Below, one piece after another: positions 33,191 to 45,600 of a DNA stretch of 64,000 nucleotides. The translations under genes and the position numbers were made by a program. How positions within the stretch are numbered: the stretch's first letter is position 1; each line of letters starts with the position of its first letter. The stretch covers positions 1,896,001-1,960,000 of the forward strand of contig JAQPZY010001495.1 in NCBI GenBank assembly GCA_029931535.1, in the 5' to 3' direction. This DNA is from Margaritifera margaritifera (lineage: Eukaryota; Mollusca; Bivalvia; Unionida; Margaritiferidae). The notes under the pieces were generated by a model, which was not told where the DNA came from, did no database searches, and was given only the letters and a program-made list of their open reading frames with translations.

Positions 33191-33260
33191 CAGTAGAACC
33201 TGTCTTGGAAGACCACCCCTTCTGTCGGAAATGTATGCTCTCTCAAGACAGGTGCTACTA
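33191..33260. mobile_element. 70-bp palindromic MITE
   Basis: CAGTAGAACCTGTCTTG at the left pairs with CAAGACAGGTGCTACTA at the right, flanked by TA on both sides (33189-33190, 33261-33262). The termini resemble those of the Tigger-like element at 39-1062 (CAGTCAAACCTGTC), so it is probably a minimal derivative of that group. It sits 317 bp upstream of the first visible TIMM44 exon. Confidence 0.75.
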
Positions 33261-33577
33261 TATTAAAATAAGTAAAATCATCTGGTGAAATTTATTTTAT
33301 TTTGTTTCATTACAGGTTATAACACTATATAGTCAACCAATCTGTGCTTTGAGAACCTGGTCTCACTGTACTGAATATAAATTATTATGTATAAAAACTA
33401 AAATTGTTCGAAAAGCTTCATTTCAGTCATGTAACAAAGAAATAAAAATTAACATTTCAACTTCAAGGCATAAGTATTGTTGTCTGAAACAGTTGGATAT
33501 TACAAGATATAGTATACCATGTAGCTCTTCATGTAGGAGAGGTTATGGTTTGTAACAGTCTGTGTTTTTAATTGCAG

Positions 33578-33691
33578 ATTTTGTTAGGCCAGTCAGCATG
33601 TATCAAATCGAGTTACTCCAGTATGCCAACCAGACAGATGGAATCTCCCATCCTACACCACAATTTTCAGATTGGTGGACAGTTAGTACAG
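33578..33691 (+). CDS. TIMM44: TIMM44 exon (presequence region)
   Basis: Acceptor TTTTTAATTGCAG and donor GTACATAATAG bound 114 nt. Read in the frame of the downstream exons it gives GQSACIKSSYSSMPTRQMES and HHNFQIGGQLVQ. Basic, serine-rich and poor in acidic residues, it fits the tail of a mitochondrial targeting sequence. A Met occurs inside, but the open frame reaches the acceptor, so the true start is probably in an upstream exon. Confidence 0.8.
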
Positions 33692-36600
33692 GTACATAAT
33701 AGTGACATTGTTTATTGTTGAATACTTTTTTTGTGTAAAAGGTTATTTTTACATCACTTGGTCAGTTTTTATCACAGTACTTAAAGGGATATTGTGCTCC
33801 ATACTTACGAACATACATATGGTTGTAAGTATGGAATGTCCTTAAATTCTGTCTTCACTGTTGATGTTTGACACATGAAATTTGTGTAAATGATAGTTCT
33901 GTGGCTGTAGATTGGGCCAACACCTTTTTTAAAATTTTGATCATGTCCCTTGGGGTGTTGCAAGGAGGGTATGGATAATTGTACACAAATTTTACATAAC
34001 TCCTGAATTATATGTCTCACATGTCTGAGATTGACTCATGTGATCAGTGACTTAAGGGTGAACCCATTTCATGCAGGATACAATTCCAGTTGTACTTAAA
34101 CTTTTTATTTGGGATTCGATTCCGGTTGTATGTTCACTACATTCAGTCTGCCATTGTACGAAAGTTTGCATTTAACTGTGTAATACATCATTATTTTAGG
34201 TATACTCTTTTGAAAGCAAGGAAATAAAGGTAGAAGGTACACAAGTGCTATGTCATGGAGTGACCATGAGTTTTAAAATGACAAATTTTATTTCAAAACC
34301 AAGTTTTACCATGTGGAGATGAAAATGGTGGACCCTACAGAAGAGGCAAGTAATGGCAGTGACATGGATGCAGATTTTTGATGAAAATAAAGACAATTTT
34401 GTCGGGAAATTGATGTTTTAGGTGGGGGGAATCATGATCTTGATTTTGTAGAAATAAGTCCAGCAGATGATAACTGGTTGGTTGTGTTTACTCAGACATT
34501 GGTGATGGTGTCTTTGAGTGTTTTCAAGCTAACTGGACAGCTGAGAACTTTACTGCATGTAATGTTTGCCCATTTACCCAGATGAAGCTTTACCATGTCA
34601 TTTTTTTGATAATATATGGGATGAAGATCTTTGGCAAGATTTAGTTACAGAAACAAACTTTTACGTAGTACAAGAGCGCAGAAAGAACCCCATTCCACCC
34701 TCTGCACCAAAATGGATGCCAGTTGATATTCCAGCTATGAAGGCATTTATGGGTTTTTATTTTTGCATGGGTGTTTTATGTCTCCCATCCATGAATGACT
34801 ATTGGAGACAAAAGAAAAGGATGTTCAAGATAAATTTAAATAGCATCATGTGACCCAGAAAGATGAACTGTCATATTGTATATGGAAGGACACAAAGACT
34901 GTCTTAGTGCTGTCAAACTTGTATGATCCTACCTCAGTTGGTTCCATCAATCATAGAGCTGGTAATGGTCTAAATGGATTCTCAGCACTTTCAGGTGGAG
35001 GGAAGTCACCATCACCCGGTAGAGTCCTGCCTTCCCAACAAAAAAGAAGCATGGTCTGCTTCTCACATGAGTATACCTGTTTACAGATTGAGGGGATCTC
35101 ATTCATCAGACTCATGTTCCCCGCATAGAGACTCCCCTGAGGTCTTCATTGCCTGAGAAGGCGCCGGTTACTTGGTTACAGATGTTGGGCACTGGGCATC
35201 TGACATCGGTTACTGAGTAATGTATCAAGTACCAGTTACTGTGAACACCAGGTGTTGGCCACCATTTACCAAGTAAGGCATTTAGGTCAGGTAATGGATG
35301 AGGAGGAAGTTTGGACCTTTGTCAGGGCAGTAAATAAGGTTTATTGCCTCCTTCACCCAGATCTGTGTCTGAAGCCCTCAGGATTTTCTGACACACTAGG
35401 ATTTTCTCCAGTTTGGAGAGGCTCTTTGGATTGTAATATAAAACAGATCTTCTGTTGCTTCCGCACTCAGCAATGGTTAGGGAGTTAAGACAGAAGTGGT
35501 TATAAAGTCAAGAGGGGGCCAGACAGCAGGAGGGGTGGAGGATTCATTGTCAAGACATAGAGACATGCACTTTCATTGTCCATGGCGCTCTCTGCGAAGC
35601 TTCTCAACCTCCATAATGATGCTGTCTTGGAGACATTCAAAGTTTTGCTGGAGCATAGCTAAAAGCCTTTGGAGGGATAAGCAGCACCAGTCCCTAATCA
35701 CTATCTCAGGCCCATCTAAACCAGCAAAGAAATACCCCCATCCTGAAAAGTCCTCTCCTAAACATTTTAAGCACCATCAGACCCAGTTTAAAACTCCCTT
35801 CCACCGATCTTTTACAAGACAAGGTGGTGGCCAGGGGTCAGGGTAGAAAGTCTGTGGACCCCTCCTCCTTCTCTATTGAGGGAGGGAGTTGAACCCTCTC
35901 CTGCCAAGTCCCCCTCATCCTGATGTCAAAGTAGGTGCTATCTGGTCCTTGTTTCATTGGCTTGGTTGGACTTCATGAACAATGCGTAGGTCCTTTCCAA
36001 CATAAAGGAATGTTAATGACCCCCCCCCCCCCCCCATTTGGTTTAACCAGTCCCAAGTAGTATCCTTGAGGGGAGAGGTTGCACCCTTCATAGGATGGGT
36101 GGAATGGGGTTCTTTCTGCACTCTTGTACTACGTAAAAGTTGGTTTCTGTGACTTAACAAGTTTCTTCTGGAAGAGAGTTTCAGGATGGAGACATCTGCC
36201 CCCGTTAGGAATGCCTTCAGGTCAAATGACTGGGCGGTCTCCATAGATCTGCAAGATGCCTTTTTTCACACCCCCATTTTCTCAGCCCACAGGAAAGTCC
36301 TGTGGTTTTGTCTGGGTAAGTAATCTCAGAGAACATAATGTACAAACAAATTTACTTTTTATAATGCTGTGCAAAACCCAATAACCTCTACTGTATTTTA
36401 GTGCCGACAGATGTCTAGTGGCGAGAGGAATTTCTTCAAACAGTTTATTGAGAATTTGAAGACAGAATGGGCCAAAAACAAAGAAATGAAGGTAAATGGC
36501 TTGCTCTGCTATCTCTCTTGTCTTGTTATCTATCTTTTAATTTAAAAATATAAATATTTAAGCCCAGAAAAACATCAGGGTTAAGTACTTGCTTAGTTCA

Positions 36601-39600
36601 AACAAAAACATGCTCAGAAATGAGAAGAATCTAGAAGTATACTTGCCTAAAGGATGGTTAGATTATTTTATCCAGTTGACTTTACAAATTCTTGGAAAAT
36701 GTGTTCTTTTCTCTTTTGTCAGATGTGCATAACTTGTGGGTTCACATTTCTTGCTGGTAGCTGGTTGAATTATTGTCCTTTTTTGAGCTTTCATCTCCCT
36801 TTGGTCCCATTCATAATTAATAAAGTTTTACCTATTTAAGAGATATTTCTTGGTGTTGGTGGTGTTATGGCAGTTTATGGACCACAGAGTCATCCCATAA
36901 AAATGTATGTGGCTGGCCATTTGCAGAGATGCTGCAAATTAACTGCAGTTCTCATGATTTGCTGTACCCAATGCACACATTTTAAATATTTTTTAAAGTT
37001 AAAAATAACTGTTTATCAAATCGTATTTATGTCCTCATGTCCATGATTTCAGTTGATTAGGTTGATGTGTTTGCAATCCTTCACTTGTATTATTGAGATA
37101 TGGTGTAGTTTATACAGAAACTTTTGGGATGTTCTGATTTAATGGTCTCCTGGAGGGATGCAGCAACTTAATCCATTGATCTGCCATGAAGGAAATTTAT
37201 AAAATGTAAAAGGTCAATATCAGTCAAGAGTTATGTCCAAATGTAAAAGTGATTACTTAGGAAAGATTGTCTGCCACAGGAGATTGGATGTGGTGATGTA
37301 GAATTTGGCAGCATTTTCAGCATGTGATATGAAAACTGTTAACTGTGAAAAAGTGTCCCTGCCACCCAACACACACACCCAGGATACCTATGATTCCCCC
37401 ACCCCACATGGTGATACTAAGAAAATGTTTAGCATCATCTCTGCATGTATACCTCATTTGGATGATTGACTGGTCCATAACAACTAAAAGTCCCCTCAAT
37501 ATCATGTAATACCAGCTACATTATACTGAACAACTTACAACCCTTTTATACAGTCTAAATGTCTATTGTAATAGAAGCTGTAATAGGTGTTTTTGCTGAC
37601 AAATCGTATGGGAATTTTATATGCAGCTAATTGAAGTTTTGAGTGTGTGATGTACACAGAAATGGACCTGTTGGTCTGTATCCTGATGATTCTGATGTAC
37701 AGACCAGTCAATTGCAAATATATAAGTTATATAATAGATTAGACTTTTCAGGTTACTTGGGAGCTGTGATTACTAAGTTGCTAACAAGCCTGTGCGGAGA
37801 TTAATATATAACTTTCTATTAGCAATGGATAAAGCAAATAAAGTTTAATTTTGTTACCATTAATGATTAAAAGCTTAATATTTATGTAATTTTATTTCCA
37901 TAATTCTCTTTCCAAGGAAAGCCTGAAGAAATTCAGAGAAGAGCGAGACAGGTTAGAAAAGTCAGAATCCCTACAAAAAGTTCGAGAAAAATTTGTGAGT
38001 TTTTAAAAAAAATGTTACTCTTTATATTTAACAAATTCTCTTTATTTGGCTTAAAGTGTACGCTACATATAGTAAATTCAGTTCATATCAGGCTCACAGA
38101 AATCATGATTAGATTGTTGTGTAAGGTGTAGTATTAACAGAAAATGTTATTGATAGTTTTAGTGTAACAAATGAAGCTATTTCTAATTCTATTTAAAGTC
38201 TCATGATTTTGATTGATACTGGCAATACATTTTCAGTTATTTGTGTAGTCAAGGTGACAGATAGTAAATAGGTTAATTGTAAAGAAATCTTTAACATTAA
38301 ATAAATCATTGATTCTTCACACATGTATAGGAATCAAATTCGTCTCAAATTAATGCTCCTGAATCCATTGAATTACTGTATATACTCTTATAAGTCAAGT
38401 CCAATTGCAAACAGCATAGACTCAGATCTGCCATCGCAAAATGTGCTGGCAGATCCAAGTCTGTGTTTGTTCTACTGACTAATCCTAACAAACTGCATAG
38501 AATTAGATCTGCTGGCACATTATGCAACAGCAGATCTGGGTCTGTGCGGTTTGCAGTTGGACTTGTCTTATCAGTGAGTATATATGGTAGTACTTTAATG
38601 AATTACAAGATTATCAACTAACAGCCACTCTGGCATTTAGCAAAGCATAATGTATTGGTTGCAAATTCAGCATTGCATTATACCAAAGACAAAGTATTTT
38701 GAAGACAAATTTAGACATAAAGCATTTCTTGTTAAAGATTGATGAAGACAGATTTTGGATTATTTTGCCTATTGATCTGTTTAATTTGATGTTTTAAATT
38801 ATACTGTGATGCCTGTATATTTAAATTTATGTGTAGAATGATACTATCAGGAACCTTTGCAGGTACGGATTTGTGGATATTCGATTTACTTGTGTACAAT
38901 ACACATCCAGTCATGAAAGCATAGACCAAAATCTATCAGCACATAATGGCAGATCTGGGTCCATGTTGTCAACATATGGTGTGCATTATACACAGCATGT
39001 GCATAATCCCACCATGGCCACCAAATGTCACATCGACAGGTTGGGGGTATCTTCTCAGATGGCTCAGGTGGTATAATTTTTGTCTGGAGTGAGGTAGGTC
39101 CAGGTTCAAGCTCTGGGCAGGCCACAAATTTGTCATCTTTGACATTTGGTGGCAGCTGTTGAATAACGCACTTAAAGACCTGTCATACTCGACAAAAGAT
39201 TGACTTTCAGCTTAAGTCCATCACAGGTTCTAAGAAATGACAACCATACACTGTTTCTAAACCCAGGATTTAATTGCTGCAATAAGATAAATGCAGTACA
39301 TCTAGTTATTCACCACAAGTTATCATTATTACATTCCAGATCACAGTGAACAAAAATGTTTGTAAACACAAGCTTGTTCAGATTAATTCATAATAATTTC
39401 AGAAATGCAAGTAAATTAAAATACAATATATTCAAACATTCAGATGTAAAAATGAAAATATGAATAAATCATAATAATTAAAAATGTTGACACCTGTTAT
39501 AAAAGTCAGACATAAGACTACTCTATGCACTGGCTATGCTGGAAATGAAAAACTAACAAGGTAGGTTAGTGTAGTTAGAATTTATATATGCTACACAAGC

Positions 39601-42600
39601 AGATCAGATAGCATGTCAGCGTTGTCTTTAGTATGTATCAGTAATTAGTCTGTATTACCACCTTTAGTTGATTTCAAATATCAAGATAATTATGGGGATG
39701 AATGATGATGAAGATAAACATGCAGCATAGAAAGAAAACAAATTACATATTTCAAATATCCAAAATAAATCATGATTCATTACTTGTGACAGGTGTATGT
39801 ATGTATGTATGCATATATATATATATATTGACACGCACACACACACAGACATACACCAGTGTTGCACATTGAGCGCGGGCTTGCAGGTTATCTGAAATTT
39901 TTTATGTCCCCTAAATCTTGACCTTGTGCACCCCTTGGACATGATTTTTCATCTGGAAAAAAATTTACGCCTACAATGCTTTTGTCGATGACCATCCACG
40001 TCAATGTTGGCGCTAGCAATGGCCAAATCCACTAAAGGTGATAAAAAAAAGTGTAATTTGGCAATGAATATTCATTTTAAAATGATGTATCTTGCAATGA
40101 AAACATTCGTTGTTTATGGTAGCTGGCCAAGTTGCAATGTAAAGTATCTGAAGGTCACTAGTATAATGTATTTTTTGAGTTTAAAGTCACACCTATGACA
40201 AGGAAGATTTAATTTATTTTGAGGCTGAATTAATGACTAAAGAGACTGCTTTATGCAAATACACAATTTGTCATTTAATTAATGATTTATTAATTTGAAA
40301 AGAAAAGTAATAAAGAAAAAATGGGTATTTACTATAATAAATGCTGGTAGATAATAAGCAAACACTAAAGTCAAATGAGAGCAAGATCCGGAATGGAAAA
40401 CTCCATGGAGAAGCTCATTTCAGGTTAACCCGATATTCAAACATGTTGATGTTTTCATGAGTTACTTGAGCACATGACAAAATGTTTATTGCAATGCTGC
40501 AAGTGTCCAAGTGCAGATGACAAAATTAAGCTGGCAAAACTGTCAAAGCAAATATTATGTTTTTTTGCACTACTAGTGCAATATGTACTAAAATTTTCCT
40601 TTGTCCCTTTTAAATGTTGTGTTCCCCAAATTTGGAGGGTGGGGGACACAGTGTCCCCTACCCTTAGGATCTTAGGTACAGACACTATATATAGTGTAAT
40701 AAATAACCATTTTGGACCTCAAAATGTACATCAATATAGATAGAGAAGAACAAACACTCTCTTATGACAAAATATTTTTTTTATACTATAAACTGTTCAT
40801 CATAGAGATAAATGGAATTTTACAGAATATTGAGTCATGTAATTTATGTATTTATGATTTTTTCAATTATCACAGGACAGGATTAGTGCTGAAGGGGCAG
40901 AAACATCGACTGTAGTTAAGAAAAAACTGGAGGATCTTGGGAAAAAAGTATCTGAGGTAGTATTCTGTTTTATGTGATAAAATCTGATTCAAGCTTTCAT
41001 AGTTTGTGTAACTTGAATGTTTTGTTTCAGTTTTGCCAGATAATACATTCCTTAATTGTTTTTTAGAGAAGTCACCAAAGATGTTACATTTTAACCATTA
41101 TGACAAAGGTTAACCAGTATTTCAAAAAGTAACTTTAAGGAACAGATTTACATAATAGGGCTTAGTGGAAACTGTGAAGTGGCTTCATTAAAATCGGCTT
41201 TGTTGTTGAACCCCAATTGTGAAAACCTTCATACGAACAATTGGTGTATCCCAACCACACATATGTTCCCTAACCTGGCAGTTGAATATCAGTAATACAT
41301 CACCTGACACTATTTCATTGGATTGCTTACCTTTCGGGGATGGAAATTACCCTCATCCATATAAGAAAAATTCTATCCTCCCATTAGATGGAAAGTTCTG
41401 GAAAGTCCAGAACTAGAAAGAACACAGACCCAGTGTTTTCCCTACATTATGGCCATGCACATTAGCAGTGGTGTAGCAAGAAATTCTGTGCTTTCCCTGG
41501 CTCCCTCATTTGCAGGGTTGCTTGGGTGGTTGCTGTGCCATTGCACAGTAGCCATCCTCTATTTTACAGATGCCATTTTCATTTGGTTGAATTCATCATG
41601 CTGTATGAAAAATATTGCCTTTCTCTTTTCAAAGACACATTCTACCATTTTAATACAGGTTTTCCATATAGTTTGAGTGTTTCAGTCCTGTCATAGTTTA
41701 AGACTCTCTTCAGACTTTATAGGCATCTGTTCAGTTTTGTCAGCTGTGCCTTTTATATTACCCTTCCCCCTTCCATAACTGATCATAATGAAATTATTTT
41801 TTTTTTTTCTTTAATAAATATAGTCTCCCCTTTCATCTACAAAATTGTTTGTGACCTCCATTTCAGTCTACATATATTTTCAGAACATCTGATTTGATGA
41901 TTCATGTACTAAATGTTAGATGTTTATTTTTAGACTTGCATATGGGTTTCACCCCAACATTATCTTTAATAGTGTGTTCTGGTGGTCTCACCATTCATTA
42001 TCATCTAAAGTTAATCTGGGTTGCTCTCAACTTATTATTATTCATTATAATATTGTGTTTTGCTGGTTTCACACCACTCTTGTCATCAGTACCATATGGG
42101 TAAAGTATTGCTGATGTTAGACCATGTTTGACTACAGGTCTCACACCATTCATCATTGTCACCAATAGCAGCAAAATGTCACAGTGTGGGCATAAGAAAA
42201 CCCCATGGGATACACACCCCACTTGCCTTGCTAGCACTCATTGCCAACGGACAGATGGGTGTCTTTTCTGCTGTTTGTGTTCGAACGAAGTCTTGGACTT
42301 CACAGAAAGTAGACAAACTGTAAGGGGAGGGAGAAGGTTATTCTTTAACCTCATCTCGGGAACACTTTGGATCCTTGTATGAATCCCTCAGGGCTCAGAA
42401 GAAGATTAGCTTTTTTGTGGAGAAGAGCACTCCTTGATCCCAAGAGTATATGGGATCAGTCTCTGTGGAGACATAAAAAGTCATTGGATCATTGACAGTC
42501 ATCCCAACCCAGTCAGTGCCTGTTAGGGTCAGGTCCAGAGCCCCTCCCAGAAGAGGAAAAAATAGGGCAGAGAGCAAGTTGCACCACCCCCTTCCCCATG

Positions 42601-45600
42601 AGGGAGGAGCAGCCTGGAAGGGGAGAACTATGATCTTGCTCTATATGACCTGAGGAGGGGTCCTCTGTCAGATCAGAGTCGCCTGACTGGCCAATGGCCA
42701 GTATCCAGTCACTGGTCTTCAAGTTCTAGTCACTGGTCATTAGAGCCCCTTCAGTATGGGGACACGGATTAGATTGAGACCCCCACTTTCGCCAGGCTAC
42801 TGGTGATTCTTTTAGTGACTGGAAATCAGTGTGCATGCTCCAGACTAGGGAAGGGGATAAGATTAGCATCCCCCCTTCCCAATAATCCCTTTTAATCCCA
42901 ACGGGATGTGGGGGCAACCATTTCAAGGAAGTGAATTGGCCTTCCCATTTATGCCATCATGGATACAAGGGCATTGGCCTCATAGCAGTACTGATGTTGC
43001 AGGTTGCAGCCCGACATCATCTGCTTATGTGGAGACAAAGAGGAGGTGGGGCCAGTCTTCTTCCCCCAGATGCTCGAGGAAGGTTGAGAAGCGTTCTCAT
43101 CCTCCTGCCAAGTCTGCTAATAGGGGCAGTCCAGAGGAGTTACAAGATGATGATACCCTTACCCCCAGGTCTTCACTCAACAGAAAGCTGGGGTTGCAAA
43201 GTCCTGCCTCCTAAGAGCGAGAGCAGGGCAAAGATGTCCTGTCGGTCTTAGTCGATTCTAGTGAGTTGGCTGAAGAACAGGCTGAGATGGCACCTTCTCC
43301 TCCCTTTGGATCCCCTACCTCCCACCTGGAGGATGAAAAGATCTGGTCTTTTGATGCAGCAGTACTTGATCTGGTCCTTTGATACAGCAGTAAATGAAGT
43401 TTACTGCCTTCAACCCCGGGAATTGTGTCCCAAGCCCTCAGGCTCAGAGGACAACAAAAATTCTCTCCAGTTTGGAGAGACTCTCAGAGGCTGCCTCATG
43501 CTCAGATCTCCTTTTGCACCCCCATTCTGCTGTGGTCAGGGAGCTCTCTTTTTAAAATGTCTTGTAAGGGCCAAGAGTTTGTTAGGCAGCATAAGGGGTG
43601 TTTTAGCTATAAGGTACATTCCTGCTTGACCCTTAAACCTCCCGCTATGGACACTGGGGCATCACAAGTGGGTATGTCCACAGTGACCTGGGCTTGTCTT
43701 CCAGTTAAGACTATGGAGGCATTAGAATTTAAGGCTGGGTTGGTTGTCACCATGCCAATCTTTTCTTGGCAGCCACCTTCAGTTTTCTGAAGGAGGAATC
43801 TCTGTTTCCAGCTGTGCTACAGCAAAACCTTTAGGCATGCCTTATCCATGTCCATTGCCCCGTCTGGCAAGGACCCCCATTCCTTTCCACCAGTCAAATC
43901 TGGTGTGGTTAAGGGAAGAGGTGCACACTCTTCAACAGAAGGGTGCTTAACGACCAGTCTCTGGCCTTCTATTCCCAGATTTTCTTGGTATCCAGAAAAA
44001 GTGGAAGTTTCTGCTAATTATCGATCTTTCTTCCTTAAATAGGTTTATTCAGGAGGAACCATTCGAGATGGAGACTGTAGCTTCAGTCAGGAATGCCATA
44101 AGGACCAGCAACTGGGCAGTCTCCATCGACCTTCAGGATGCGTACCTTCACACATCCCAATTTTTTCTCCACACAGGATGTAAATCCAGTTTTGCCTGGA
44201 CTGGGAGGTTTTCCAAGTTTGTGCTCTGCCGCTTGGACTTGCCTCCACCCCCAGCAGAGCCTTTACCAGAATGATGGGAGTAGTTGCCACCCACATAAGG
44301 TCATTGGGGATCCCTATCCTCCAATATTTCGACGCCTTGTTGATCCACAATGGCATCTTAGAGTCATTCAGACAAGATCTGCCCTGCTGCTGTTCTGTAG
44401 TAACCCACCTGGGATTAAATCCAAGCCTAGAAAAATCAGAGCTAGTTCCATCTCAAGATTTTGTGGGGATGAATTTCCTGACCAACAGGGGAATAATTCA
44501 TGTTCCTCTGGACTGAATAGACAGAATCCTGGTGCTTTTGAAGGTGCTGCAAGCCAAGATTTCGTTGTTGGCTCGGTTATATCTGTCCCTACTGGAGACC
44601 TTGAACTCTGTGGCAGACCTGGTTCCCTCTGAAGACTACACTTGAACCCCCTTCAGTTTCTCCTTCTGGCGAACTGGAAGCTGCACAGGGATCCCATCAG
44701 CTCGGATTTCTCTAGGACCAGAATTTCACCACCACTTAAGTTGGTGGGCAAATCAAGACCAGTTTCTGACCAGACTCCCATCAATGCCCACAAACCCCAC
44801 TCCTGTCCAATCCATAGCAGAGTACCTGTTCAGATGGTGGTGGTTTTGTTCGCGATGAGGCTAAACAACAAGCTCAACTTTTATATTTCCCCAGTCTCAG
44901 ATCAGAGGGTCTGGGCAGTGGATGCCTTCAGCCTGAAGTGGGATTGTCTGTTTGCTTATGACTTTCCACCATTCAGAATGATTCCGCAAGTGCTCCATTG
45001 CTCAGCTCATTTTGATAGGCCCTCTGGCCTTAACAATTATGGTTCATCAATCATCATGACCTGTTGGTAGACCAGTCAAGGACATTGCCTCACAGCAGGG
45101 ACTTGCTGTCATAGCAGAGGGTCTCTCTTCTGCAAAACAGCCCCCAGATTCTCCACCTTCATGCTTGCACATCTCAAGCAATCTATCTGCCAGGACAAGT
45201 TTTCAAGCAAGGTTGCCAATTGCATTGTTCAGGCATGGAGACAATCCACTTCCAGATCTATGATGCAACCTGAAGAATCTTTTGCGATTGGTGTTTTTGG
45301 AAATGCATATATCCTAGCTGTCCCTCTATGAGCGCTGTGACAGACTTTCTTCTTGAAGAGAGAGAATGCTCCATTTCTACTATTAAGAGCTATAGGGAAG
45401 CCCTATCCCAACATGCTCAAGTTCTCTAAAGGCCCGGCCATTGGTTTTTATCTAGACCTCCCTATGAACTGTTGGACGACGCTTCTTTTGAGAACCTAAC
45501 CCTTCAAACTGTTTCCTTCTATCCTTAGCATCGACAAGACAAAGGAGCGAGCTTCACTCCTTGTCTATAGAGCAAGGTTGTTTATGGTTCAGCAGCAATT

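Noticed and set aside
33349..33555. 68-codon frame before the first visible TIMM44 exon
   Set aside because: Not in frame with the TIM44 peptide, no presequence character, ends before the acceptor.
34566..34850. Domesticated piggyBac (PGBD) host gene
   Set aside because: Catalytic core is deleted and the frame is broken both before and after; no sign of exon structure or preserved reading.
42501..43300. Several 60-100-codon minus-strand frames
   Set aside because: Shadows of the GC-richer DIRS gag-like region; motifs are only seen on plus.
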